DNA of 64,000 bases from Rapana venosa (lineage: Eukaryota; Mollusca; Gastropoda; Neogastropoda; Muricidae), in NCBI GenBank assembly GCA_028751875.1, contig CM054140.1, forward strand, positions 32,369,908 through 32,433,907, in the 5' to 3' direction. Positions 14,330-20,402 of this stretch are shown here, in pieces. The translations under genes and the position numbers were made by a program. Every line of letters begins with the position of its first letter. The stretch's first letter is position 1. Below the pieces are notes generated by a model. It worked only from the letters and a program-made list of their open reading frames with translations. It was not told the origin of the DNA and did no database searches.

Positions 14330-15402
14330 TCTCATTTCACAATACAAAGTGGATCAAGCAAGGGCAAATGTATTCTGACTCTTGTCTTGTCTCAAACCCA
14401 AGCTGTGAGCAGTTTTGTCAAATACAATGACATCATCTATTTCAAAACTTTTCCAAAGCAACCACCAAGGGTTGCATGGCTTTACATGTTAATCTGATAA
14501 ACAAACTTTCGGGCAAAGTTTTGTGATCATTCTCAATAACATGTGATGGAGCTGAAAGTTTAAAAGAACAACCATAACGGCATACTTTTCTGCTGGTGTG
14601 CATTATTTAACTGCATTTGCTATTTACTCTGGCACACAGTGTCACAGTGTAGTCACCCTTTACTTGATTTTCCACCAAATGTCTAGTCCATTAGGAAACC
14701 AAAGCTAGCCAAGTGATTTTCAGTTGATAAACAAAAACAGAAACTTTGCTCCTCAAAAAAGTTTTAAAAAACAGTCGTCTCCTCTCCTGATTAGGACACA
14801 ACTGTATAAAAGGTTTCAACTTTCAAGTTCATGAGAAACCTGTGCAGCAAGCACTGTTGCAATATGTTGTCCATATTGACTTGGTCATCAAAAAGACCAC
14901 TTTATCTATAACAACTTGGAACACTCTTACTGAGACACCATCATTGATAAAGTCTGCTGACCATACTGGCTGCCCATCATATGACACATGATATAAACTC
15001 ACTACCCTCTCTCTATGCAGTGGTTTTCACTGACCGTCTGACATCCCATTTATTCAGTCTGAACAAACCACATACATGTATACACTTTTCTCTCTGCTGA
15101 TACTCACAGAGCAGGGAGTTTGCTGTATGCCATCTTTGATTTTGTAAGCAGCAGCGCTGATGTCCCTGAAGTGTATGGCCACTGGGTTGTCTGGGTCACA
15201 ATTTTCATCTTTCAACAGTTCGTCTGGAATTTCCACCCCTTCGTCTTCGTCCACCTCATCACTGGCAGTAGATTTCCCATTCAGTATCTGAAAGAAGATA
15301 CACATGGAATGAGATGTACGCTCAAAGATGTACGTGTGTGTGTATGTGTGTGTGTGTGGTGTGTGTGTGTGTGTGTGTGTGACACATATACACACCACTT
15401 AA

Positions 15403-15461
<59 letters not shown>

Positions 15462-15661
15462 AACAAATACAGTTGCAGACATGAAAAAAAAAAAAAAAGG
15501 GTGGCGCAGCGCTTGTGGCGACGCGCTCTCCCGCTCTCCCCGGGGAGAGCAGCCCGAATTTCACGGAGAAATCTGCCGTGACTTAAAGTGGTATGAAATG
15601 AAATCTGAGCGCTTTGATTTGTTGCTTTACAAGATTCAGTGCTATATAAATTCCATACATT

Positions 15662-15693
<32 letters not shown>

Positions 15694-16140
15694 TTTTGTT
15701 TTTTGGGTTTTTTTCAGAAATGGATATGCACATTGCTAACAAATTCACCCCCTCCCCCTTTCCAACCTTCCCCAACCCCTCAGACTATTTTCGTTGGTTT
15801 TTGAGCTTTGTTATTTTTCACAAATTAACTTAACTTAAAGCTGTTAGTGTTACAATTTTCACTGCCTCACAAAAATACCTTCGTAAGGAATATCTTCAAT
15901 ACCAGAACTCTGTCAAATAAGGAGTCTCCATCCACCCCCACCCCCAAAAAAGAAAATTGTCCACTGAAATTCACATTTATAACAGTATTCATTTTCTTTT
16001 AAACTTCAAAGAATTCCCAACTAGTGGGGGGAGGATGCATATGTACAGGGGGTTTTCTTTCTTCACATTATTTTCACAATCTTTAACACTTGGTTGACCT
16101 GTAAGATCAGGCTGCTTTACTCTGTGCAATAAGTAGGCTG

Positions 16141-16221
<81 letters not shown>

Positions 16222-16580
16222 AAATTCAAAGTCAAACTTTTATTTTCAGAGGGTACATTGAATAAGCAGTGCATTTGCTTTTTTTCATCAAGCCATCTAT
16301 CTAAAGAAAAAAAGAGAGAAAAAAACCCATATATGCAGACATAGAATAAAAAACCTAATCAATGATAAACCATACAAATCAATAATAAAAGTCAATAACA
16401 TATGCATACATGGAATTAAAAACAAAAAAACAACCCTGAACAGTATTAAACCATACAATTCAAATAATTCAAAAATATTGAAAATATATCCATCATAATA
16501 CCAAAAAACAAGCAACAAAGAAAATCCAAACCAAAACAAAGAAGACAAAAGAACATTTTAAAAAGACACACCAACTGCTC

Positions 16581-16611
<31 letters not shown>

Positions 16612-17673
16612 ATACACACAAAAACCTTCAACCATACAAGGTAAAGGAAAGGTAAAGGAGTCCCATAACCTATAAGGTCGTAGGGGAGCGAGGCGTCAGA
16701 GACCTCACTTCTCTAGGGCCAGCATATTGAGGGCGGCGCCCATCTCCTCTCCCTCGCTGCTTTACCTTCCCTGACCCTAAAGAGGGCAGGTACCCATTTA
16801 CAGCTGGGTGAACTGGGGGAACTGTACTGAAGCCAAGGCGCGCAAACGGTCACCCATCCAACTGGTAACCACGCTCGACGCTGCTTAACTTGGCTGGGGG
16901 AAAGCGAGTGCTCCGACCACTGAGCTATCCCGTCCCCAAATAACAGACAACACCCCCCCCCCCCCCCAAGACCCCCACCCCAAACAAACAATAAAACAGC
17001 AAAAGAAAAACCAAACCAAACACACAAAAACACAACCCCCCCGCCCCCCTCCCCAAAAGCAACAACAACAAAAAACAACAAAAGGACCATACCCACCAAA
17101 CAACTGAATAAAACAAAAAAAGATAAACCAACAAGAACAACCACAACAAGCAAACAAACACAAACATACATACACAACAACAACAGCAACAATAACTAAC
17201 ATAAGACAAGAATAACAGCCAAAACAAATGAAGAACAATATAGAACTAACAAAAGATGAAAAATAGTCCAAAATACCCCCCTCCCCCTCCCCAAGAAAAC
17301 CACCCTAAAACCTAAAACAAACAAAAAGCAAAATAAACCAGAACTCCACCCCCACCACCACCAATAATAACAACAACAACCAAATGGATATAAATAGAGG
17401 AAACTAATGTATAGTTTCCTTTTAAATCATTTAAACACTTACATACACGTACACACCCTCACCCATATCCCCTTCACCACATATATTCATATATAAGGAA
17501 AACAAGAAATAACCAAGCAGACATTGGATTCAGAGCAAAAAAGTATAACAAAGACATCTGTTCCCTCCATCTCCCCTGGTCATATACACGCATGTACATG
17601 TGCTTTTTGATTTAAGGCAGAACAACGTTAATCCTTCCATCAAAGAATAAATTCAGGCAATATAAACCAATAA

Positions 17674-17718
<45 letters not shown>

Positions 17719-19719
17719 TAATGTTTGGTTCCTTGTTCGTTTGTTTTGGGTATGGTCCTTTTGTTGTTTTTTGTTGTTGCTTTTGGGAGGGGGGCGGGGG
17801 GGTTGTGGTTTTTGTGTGTTTGGTTTGGTTTTTCTTTTGCTGTTTTATTGTTTGTTTGGGGTGGGGGTCTTGGGGGGGGGGGGGTGTTGTCTGTTATTTG
17901 ATTGTTTTGGGCAGGGGGTTAGGGGGAGGGGGTTGGGGGGAGGAGTCCCTTTTTCCTAGTAAAATATCAGGGGCTTGGTGGTGTAGAGGTACATGTCTGC
18001 CTCGAAAGTGGGAAGTGTGGGTTCAGTCCCTCTTTGTGCCTAAACTTTTCCCCCAACCACAAGACCTTGAGCGATAGTCTGGGTTCTAGTCTTTTGGATG
18101 AGACCGAGGTCCTGTGTGCAACATGCATTCAGTGCACGTAAACTAAAGAAACCCAGGGCAAAAAGACAGTTGTTCCCAGCAAAATTTTGCAGGAAAAAGC
18201 CACTCTTGTATGGAAACAAATACACATGCAGGATTTTTTTTAAAAAGAGGGTGGCACTGCTCTTATGTCAACAACATGCTTTCCCCAGAGGGAGTGGCCC
18301 AGTTTCAAGAAAAATCTGCTGTAACTGAAAATTGTAAAAATACAAAACAATCTATGGCTGCAATATGCAAATTTTGAAGCATATTTACTCACTTTTCAAG
18401 GATCATGAATGAAATTTAGAAGAAATCAACACTAGGCCTGGTTAACTCCCTGTCCCCCTTTTATACAAGTGGTTTGCTTTTAATTAGAAAATATCAACTC
18501 CCCCCCCCCCCCCCCCCCTTTTATTTAAGAAGTTGGTCAACCTTTTTTTCTTCTCTTTTCAATCAGAACAAAAAATACACATCACTCTAAGATATATTCC
18601 AGCTATCAACTGCTTTTTAAAAAAAATAATAATAAAAACAACAGACAACAAAACCCAACGTACTGATAAAAGACCCTGCATGCTTGCAGTACTGGCCGAT
18701 TTCATGTGCCGAGGTCACTCAGTCTATTTACAAGCCTGTGGTGTGGCGACCTAGTTTTGTTCCTAATCTGTCCATAACGAACAACTAACTATCGGATGAC
18801 ATGCAAGAACTGCGAAGAAAGATTCAGAAAGAAAATCTCGGTAGGCTATAAACTTATCAAATTTCAGTCGTTGTTAAGTACTTACAGTTAAGAATGAGTC
18901 ACAGCTACTCTGTCTTTCAAACATGAGAGGATTCTGTTCGACTTTAGCATTTAACTGGCATTTTTGCTTAAACCAAATTCGCTCCATCTTATCTTTTGCT
19001 TTATAACTGGGTAACTGCACATGCTTCCAACACTGAAAACTCATCCACTGATCCAGGCTCCAACAGTTTAAAACCCGAAGGGTGAAGGTCACTTATATGC
19101 TTGTGGAGGTGTGTCTCTTCTGAACCAATGACTTTCAACGTCTTTCTCCAAAGTCGGCTAAACAAAACAAGGGCAACTATACACGTGGCCAAGAAATGAC
19201 TGAACTCCTCTTATGTGTACTTTACAATTCAGTTCATGAAATCAAGTTTTGAGCATTGTGGTAGTTCATTAATCAAATCCAGATGATCGTTTTCTTTCCA
19301 GATCTTCTATTCACAGTGATTCTTTCCAGCATACAAAGAAAAAGATACAGTGCTGTTGATCTGCAAATCTTACAAAGGGGTACTAAGTGTTGAATCTAAC
19401 ATCATTGATTTCTTTACAATCTTTCCTTTTTAAACATCGGTCGACAGTACAATTTTCTTTGGTAGCTTTCTGCAAAACCCGACACACTGTTACAACACTG
19501 TCACAGCTACAGCAATTCTTTAAAGCAACTTTTTATTCAACATGTCACATGCTAGCACACGATGATTATCAAAACAAAACTAGAACATGTGGAGTAACAA
19601 AGTAGATTGTAACATGCCTCTCTGAAAGTACATCACAACAACACTAAATAATTTTATTGTAACGAAAGCATACGTTAACTAACTTCAACCACTAAGCATA
19701 CCTCTACGTTGGAGTCCAT
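665..19719 (-). CDS. L-threonine/serine ammonia-lyase (PLP fold-type II, TdcB-like), gene model of 9 exons, 3' end off window
   Basis: The spliced product (about 296 residues in the window) matches catabolic threonine dehydratase, which converts threonine to 2-oxobutanoate and ammonia (serine to pyruvate), probably in the cytosol. Seen: IKDGIQQTPC near residue 60, YTGSFKERGAR with the Schiff-base Lys at about 92, AASAGNHALALSYHG at about 114-128, ITVVMPIVAPLMK, the phosphate-binding PVGGGGLIAG at about 217-226, then GLAVPVVGVNA. SFKERGAR and AASAGNH favour threonine dehydratase over serine racemase. Exon phases agree at every junction. Relative to the ~330-residue bacterial family, some 60-80 C-terminal residues lie beyond position 1. 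The start in exon 19702-19719 is chosen for its A at -3 and G at +4 and phase-0 donor. An alternative N-terminal exon may exist at 18886-19032. Introns hold a satellite, a MITE and many SINEs. Confidence 0.9.
871..1115. repeat. Direct duplication, ~60 bp, spaced 180 bp
   Basis: 871-935 and 1051-1115 are near-identical A-rich blocks containing AAACGAATATAAAACAAAA then AAGAAAATGTTAT. They are exactly 180 bp apart within the intron 5' of nothing recognisable. The intervening sequence shows no known element. Confidence 0.7.
1116..1500. other. A-rich intron, nothing recognised
   Basis: Low-complexity A-rich sequence between the duplication and the next SINE. I see no exon, repeat family or regulatory motif in it. 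Confidence 0.5.
1505..1925 (-). mobile_element. S2 SINE (long-tail form)
   Basis: On the minus strand it runs from a degraded tRNA head near 1925 through the shared body to the S2 tail. The tail blocks are ATGTTTAGAC-like, CGGAATGCGGCTACCTTAAT and an AGCTCTAGCCAAGG end near 1515. All these blocks recur in order in several other copies in the window. Confidence 0.7.
1951..2210. repeat. (CA)n microsatellites
   Basis: (CA)n at 1951-1977 and a broken (CA)n at 2129-2200 lie just 3' of the donor of exon 2249-2339 in gene orientation. Their (HT)n and (CV)n open frames are spurious. Confidence 0.9.
2249..2339 (-). CDS. Threonine ammonia-lyase exon 8
   Basis: Acceptor ctgtcctcag, donor gtatgg. It codes GVESENCASFSAALEAGHP, then VYTKSGSTLAD and the first base of Gly. 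The 91 nt give phase 0 in and phase 1 out, which matches both neighbours. The GVESE start and the TLADG end are family hallmarks. Confidence 0.93.
2565..2730 (+). mobile_element. S1 SINE, 5'-truncated
   Basis: Carries the shared body from GCGCACAGGTTAAAACC to GGGTCTAGATGCAAAAAAG, then the S1 end GCTTATTCCATTATCCTC followed by AAAATAAAAGAA. The tRNA head is missing. Confidence 0.8.
2731..3252. other. Intron, nothing recognised
   Basis: Unique-looking intron sequence with no exon, SINE block or tandem repeat that I can identify. Confidence 0.5.
3253..3352. repeat. (CA)n with CATGCGCA interruptions
   Basis: About 100 bp of alternating CA and GCAC dinucleotides immediately upstream of the LINE fragment. 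No coding value. Confidence 0.93.
3425..4245 (+). mobile_element. LINE 3' fragment with RNase H end
   Basis: An open frame 3425-3922 codes FCWIPSHCGIHFNEKVDRLAK, an RNase H C-terminal motif of LINE ORF2. It is followed by a C-rich tail, CICGETITNVHVLLQCPDL. The 3' region contains a (CA)n at 4139-4178 and ends in GGACGTTAAACTGAAGAA plus (CTA)n. The EN and RT domains are missing, so it is a 5'-truncated dead copy, inserted antisense to gene 1. Confidence 0.8.
4267..4429 (-). CDS. Threonine ammonia-lyase exon 7 (phosphate loop)
   Basis: Acceptor gtcatcttccag, donor gtgagt. It completes Gly and codes YDHPNILAGQGTMGLEILSQ, then VPDLDACIIPVGGGGLIAG and TALAIKSLKPHVKIY. The Gly-rich loop binds the PLP phosphate. 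The 53-bp satellite starts only about 15 bp upstream of its acceptor. Confidence 0.95.
4443..6600. repeat. 53-bp satellite array, ~35 units
   Basis: The unit is GTAACAGTCATTTTAGTGCA followed by ACAATAGCACATACTGAAAT and AACACACTTGGAT (53 bp). Variation is concentrated at a few positions (cag/ata; agt/cgt; ttt/tgt; cat/cag). It fills most of the intron between exons 7300-7355 and 4267-4429 and is interrupted once by an S4 SINE. Regular frameshifted open frames across it are a by-product. Confidence 0.96.
4655..4938 (+). mobile_element. S4 SINE inserted in the satellite
   Basis: The head reads GGTCGAGTGGTTCAGGCGG (A box) and GGTTCGATCCC (B box), like a Leu/Ser tRNA. The body follows: CCTTGGGAAAGACACTTTAC, CACCCAGGTGTACAAGTGGG and CGTTAACG-like stretches, ending GAACATACT. 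It is flanked by AATAGCACATAC at 4643-4654 and 4939-4950, a 12-bp target-site duplication of satellite sequence. Confidence 0.95.
6660..7085 (-). mobile_element. S3 SINE (S3 head, S2-type tail)
   Basis: The minus-strand head near 7085 reads GGATGGTCAAGGCATTCACC, then GGTTCTGGGTTCGATTCC as B box and the TTGACAAGAAAATCGAAC block. The shared body follows, with an S2 tail ending at the CCTTGGCCAGAGCTCTGAG complement at 6668-6686. A (CA)n/poly-C stretch at 6725-6756 is internal. Confidence 0.8.
7300..7355 (-). CDS. Threonine ammonia-lyase exon 6
   Basis: Acceptor cattttcag, donor gtgagttt. The 56 nt code SKKHALRIAKKQGLTYIN plus GG of the next Gly. It enters in phase 0 from GRDIGE and leaves with two bases completed by C of exon 4267-4429. 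Too short to appear as an open frame on its own. Confidence 0.93.
7363..8150. other. AT-rich intron, nothing recognised
   Basis: AT-rich intron with runs of T and A and a short CTCACCTCACCTCACC run at 7917-7932. No exon or repeat family was identified. Confidence 0.5.
8155..8270 (+). mobile_element. S1 SINE 3' end
   Basis: Runs from TTGTGTGCTGGTGGGAACAG through GGGACTAGATGTAAAAAAGC to GCTTATTCCATTATCCTCGA and TATAAAAGAA. 5'-truncated, followed by AT-rich sequence. Confidence 0.82.
8336..8486. repeat. (CA)n/(CACC)n low complexity
   Basis: Mixed CACA, CACC and CACG tracts just downstream (gene orientation) of the donor of exon 8518-8703. Transcribed as UG-rich RNA from the minus strand. Confidence 0.9.
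8518..8703 (-). CDS. Threonine ammonia-lyase exon 5
   Basis: Acceptor tgttgcaacag, donor gtcagt, 62 codons in phase 0. It codes EQQQKGVVAASAGNHALALS, YHGHLLGIPITVVMP and IVAPLMKVESCKHHNAHVII, then KGRDIGE. The SAGNH stretch contacts PLP and substrate in the family. Confidence 0.95.
8795..8885 (-). mobile_element. S2 SINE tail fragment
   Basis: Contains the complement of the S2 end: CTAGAGCACTGAGGTTCGCC, CAATGGTAAGATTTTGCGT, then CCCACCATGAAGGTA. No head or body remains. Confidence 0.7.
8985..9047 (+). repeat. Unclassified repeat with palindromic GGTCACCC core
   Basis: TCTTCAGCTTAACATGCTGG then GGGTCACCCAGAATAGCTCA. The same sequence occurs inverted at 42605-42675. The CTGGGGTCACCCAG-type core can form a hairpin. 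Family unknown. Confidence 0.6.
9092..9325 (-). mobile_element. S1 SINE, head missing
   Basis: On the plus strand the tail complement GAGGATGATAGATTAAGTAC is followed by CATCCAGTCCCCATGTGCAT, TTCCCACTGGCACAAATGG and CTCATCCGAAGGA. These are diverged S1 tail and shared body blocks in reverse order. Confidence 0.75.
9326..10078. other. Intron, T-rich, nothing recognised
   Basis: Contains T/GT-rich stretches at 9650-9730 but no exon, SINE or tandem repeat that I can support. Confidence 0.5.
10079..10190. repeat. (CA)n with CTGTATA interruptions
   Basis: (CA)n broken by three ACTGTATAC/ACTGTATTAGTG blocks, suggesting short internal duplications in the array. Confidence 0.9.
10535..11242 (+). 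mobile_element. piggyBac-like MITE, copy 1 (708 bp)
   Basis: Flanked by TTAA (10531-10534 and 11243-11246) with imperfect terminal inverted repeats CCACTAGACTGCC / GGCAGTTAAGAGG. A subterminal GTGCACCCTATA is mirrored near the other end. The TTAA duplication and CCn..ACTGCC termini fit non-autonomous piggyBac elements. No transposase is present. An inverted copy of nearly identical length lies at 50302-51010. The right end is only 36 bp from exon 11278-11323. Confidence 0.85.
10697..10709 (-). promoter_or_regulatory. X-box-like (RFX) motif inside MITE copy 1
   Basis: GTTGCTTGGCAAC; its complement GTTGCCAAGCAAC fits the RFX X-box GTNRCC(N)RGYAAC with a 1-nt spacer. Whether it binds RFX is not shown. 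Confidence 0.4.
11278..11323 (-). CDS. Threonine ammonia-lyase exon 4 (catalytic lysine)
   Basis: A 46-nt exon with acceptor gggatgtgcag and donor gtagga. It completes Ser (AG|C) and codes FKERGARFTLLQLTK. The Lys in SFKERGAR is the PLP Schiff-base residue of the family. Phase 2 in, phase 0 out. Confidence 0.94.
11441..11505. repeat. (CA)n(CT)n microsatellite
   Basis: CATACACA repeats followed by about nine CT units and more CA. Simple sequence only. Confidence 0.88.
11585..11715. repeat. ~37-bp tandem array, 3.5 units
   Basis: The unit begins ACAACATCTTTACTTTATAC and continues CACACTGGCAATATAC. Three full diverged units and a partial one. Not obviously part of a transposon. Confidence 0.8.
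11781..11845 (-). mobile_element. S6 SINE 3' tail
   Basis: AATAATAATGTGTGGAATTT then AACACTGAATCTTGTAAAGC and AACAAATCAAAGCACTTA are the complement of the S6 tail seen at 15600-15680. Confidence 0.65.
11917..11965. repeat. (CA)n directly abutting a splice donor
   Basis: About 24 CA units. On the minus strand the run starts at the first intron base, so the donor of exon 11966-12036 is the first GT of a (GT)n array. Confidence 0.93.
11966..12036 (-). CDS. Threonine ammonia-lyase exon 3
   Basis: Acceptor ttctgttgctgcag; donor GGAAG|gtgtgtgt. It codes LSMMSKAYGMDIYFKKEF then LHYTG and AG of Ser. Phase 0 in, two bases out, matched by exon 11278-11323. Spacing to TPC in the previous exon equals the family spacing. 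Confidence 0.92.
12318..13190 (-). mobile_element. LINE 3' fragment, FADD reverse transcriptase (RTE-like)
   Basis: An intact frame of ~290 codons starts at LRFADDIDGIAGSEKELASL, the RT catalytic box. It continues SFKYLGAIVSDQGSKPEV, SILYACESWTL-like and KLKWYGHVT, then GRRRGRPRKSWEDNISEW, and stops after RSSDYGTDRERE. Everything 5' of the YADD-type box is missing, so it is a 5'-truncated copy. A shorter copy with the same end is at 57480-57765. The clade (RTE versus a related one) is not certain. It is in sense orientation with gene 1. Confidence 0.88.
13236..14275 (+). mobile_element. R family element, copy R1 (GT-rich, TTTGAC tail)
   Basis: Starts near TTTATATTGCCCGATTTTAT and ends GGCTTGATGAAAAAAAAAGC, CTGCTTATTCAATGTACCAT, then AATAAAAGTTTGACTTCGAC with TTTGAC repeats. 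Its inverse copy is 16222-17670. The 3' end resembles LINE 3' ends in this window, so it may be a non-autonomous LINE derivative. Its open frames are low-complexity T/G frames and are not genes. Confidence 0.75.
14274..14329. repeat. (CA)n
   Basis: Uninterrupted CA run of about 27 units that continues directly from the R1 tail. Confidence 0.95.
14330..15107. other. Intron, nothing recognised
   Basis: Apparently unique intron sequence. No SINE blocks, tandem repeats or exons seen. Confidence 0.5.
15108..15287 (-). CDS. Threonine ammonia-lyase exon 2
   Basis: Acceptor atcttctttcag, donor gtgagtat, 60 codons, phase 0 on both sides. An acidic N-terminal stretch DEVDEDEGVEIPDELL is followed by NPVAIHFRDISAAAYKIKDG and IQQTPCS. 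The latter is the family's N-terminal helix and TPC motif. Confidence 0.93.
15331..15468. repeat. (GT)n/(CA)n/(TA)n block
   Basis: GT-rich, then CA, then a TATATA stretch up to about 15460. Simple sequence between exon 2 and the S6 fragment. Confidence 0.92.
15496..15685 (+). mobile_element. S6 SINE, 3' half with GC palindrome
   Basis: GGGTGGCGCAGCGCTTGTGG, the perfect palindrome GCTCTCCCCGGGGAGAGC (15532-15549), AATTTCACGGAGAAATCTGC, then GAGCGCTTTGATTTGTTGC and a final (ATT)n. The full-length copy is at 35491-35882 on the other strand. Confidence 0.85.
15697..16140. other. Intron, nothing recognised
   Basis: T- and C-rich patches without an assignable exon or repeat family. Confidence 0.5.
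16144..16220. repeat. (GT)n, ~38 units
   Basis: Long perfect GT run ending at the TTTGAC tail of R2, as R1 also adjoins a CA run. Confidence 0.95.
16222..17670 (-). mobile_element. R family element, copy R2, interrupted by S5
   Basis: Inverse of R1. AAAGTCAAACTTTTATTTTC and GCATTTGCTTTTTTTCATCA mark the 3' end; TTTTATTCTTTG-type sequence marks the 5' end near 17670. It has ~150-200 bp of internal GT-rich sequence that R1 lacks, and an S5 SINE at 16639-16936. Confidence 0.75.
16639..16936 (-). mobile_element. S5 chimeric tRNA/5S SINE inside R2
   Basis: On the minus strand: GGACGGGATAGCTCAGTGGT head, AAGTTAAGCAGCGTC and GTTGGATGGGTGACCG 5S-like promoter blocks, CAGCTGTAAATGGGTACCTG, and a 3' end GGGACTCCTTTACC. 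Nearly identical to 53631-53922. Confidence 0.9.
17675..17715. repeat. (GT)n
   Basis: GT run of about 20 units separating R2 from R3. Confidence 0.93.
17735..17960 (+). mobile_element. R family fragment R3
   Basis: GGGTATGGTCCTTTTGTTGT and GTTTGGTTTGGTTTTTCTTT match the internal part of R2 in the opposite orientation. 5' and 3' ends are missing. Confidence 0.65.
17970..18345 (+). mobile_element. S6 SINE, diverged near-full copy
   Basis: Head GGGGCTTGGTGGTGTAGAGG with B box GGGTTCAGTCCC, AACTTTTCCCCCAACCAC, GGATGAGACCGAGGTCCTGT, CAGCAAAATTTTGCAGGAAA and GGGTGGCACTGCTCTTATG. The order is the same as in 35491-35882 (inverse). The central GC palindrome is degraded. Confidence 0.8.
18361..18885. 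other. Intron, nothing recognised
   Basis: Includes a poly-C run near 18501-18518. No exon or repeat family assigned. Confidence 0.5.
18886..19032 (-). CDS. Candidate alternative N-terminal exon of the threonine ammonia-lyase gene
   Basis: 147 nt (49 codons) between acceptor gatgagttttcag and a strong donor gtaagtactt, open and phase 0 on both sides. It could splice between the Met exon and exon 15108-15287, adding CWKHVQLPSYKAKDKMERIW and more. It resembles no family I know and the family does not need it. It could equally be a decoy or an alternative first exon, since an in-frame Met lies upstream. Confidence 0.33.
19702..19719 (-). CDS. Threonine ammonia-lyase exon 1 (start codon)
   Basis: ATG GAC TCC AAC GTA GAG followed by donor gtatgc codes MDSNVE in phase 0. 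The start context AAGCATGG is good. It lies about 80-140 bp downstream of a CRE/E-box cluster. Exon 15108-15287 needs an upstream start and joins in frame. Confidence 0.65.
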
Positions 19720-19798
19720 GCTTGTCTTGCGAAAATCACTTGCAGTCAGTCTGTTCTGTAGTCGTATCTGGAGCAAACCAGTTCAGCTTTACGTGCAA

Positions 19799-19863
19799 GT
19801 CACGTGACCATTAACAGATGACTTCTCATTGGTTGAAGGAGTTGCTTGGAACTCATGACGTCA
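19799..19863 (-). promoter_or_regulatory. Candidate core promoter: CRE, inverted CCAAT, GTCACGTGAC E-box
   Basis: GTCACGTGAC (19799-19808) is a perfect palindrome of the CLEAR/USF E-box type. ATTGG at 19828-19832 is CCAAT on the gene strand. TGACGTCA (19856-19863) is a perfect CRE. All lie 80-145 bp upstream of the predicted ATG. Confidence 0.6.
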
Positions 19864-20128
19864 TCCTTTTCTTCTTCCGTCAGGATGACCGCCTTTGGCG
19901 TTTGGCGTCTTGTAGGCCTAAACTGAAGGCATAAAGCCAAACAATAGGTGACAAACCCCGCCTCCTTCTTGATCACCCCACCTCCCTCTTCTCCTCTCAT
20001 CTCCTCTTTCTCTCTTCTTTCTTCTCTCATTCAGTTTATCGTCTCACTGCATTAAGTTAAGTAGGTCTACTTTTTTTTTTCTTCACAAAGAAATAATATT
20101 TATAGACTCAGAGCATAATGGTGTGTAC

Positions 20129-20219
20129 ACACACACACACACACACACACGCATGCACACACACACACACTTTTTTTTTGGGGGGGGGGGGGTTCTAAAA
20201 TCACAAGATGTGAATAGAC

Positions 20220-20253
<34 letters not shown>
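20129..20253. repeat. Two (CA)n runs with poly-T/poly-G
   Basis: CA at 20129-20170, T9G12 at 20171-20192, CA again at 20224-20253. Simple sequence. Confidence 0.92.
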
Positions 20254-20254
<1 letters not shown>

Positions 20255-20402
20255 CAATTTTCATATACCCCCAGCCATCTTAGAGGTGCTACAATAATGG
20301 CCCCAGGGGTTTTTTTCTTTTTGAAAAACTTTTTTAGTGTTGTTTTTTTACATTCCAGTTATAAAGATACAAAACATATAAACAAATTTGAGAGAGAGAG
20401 AG

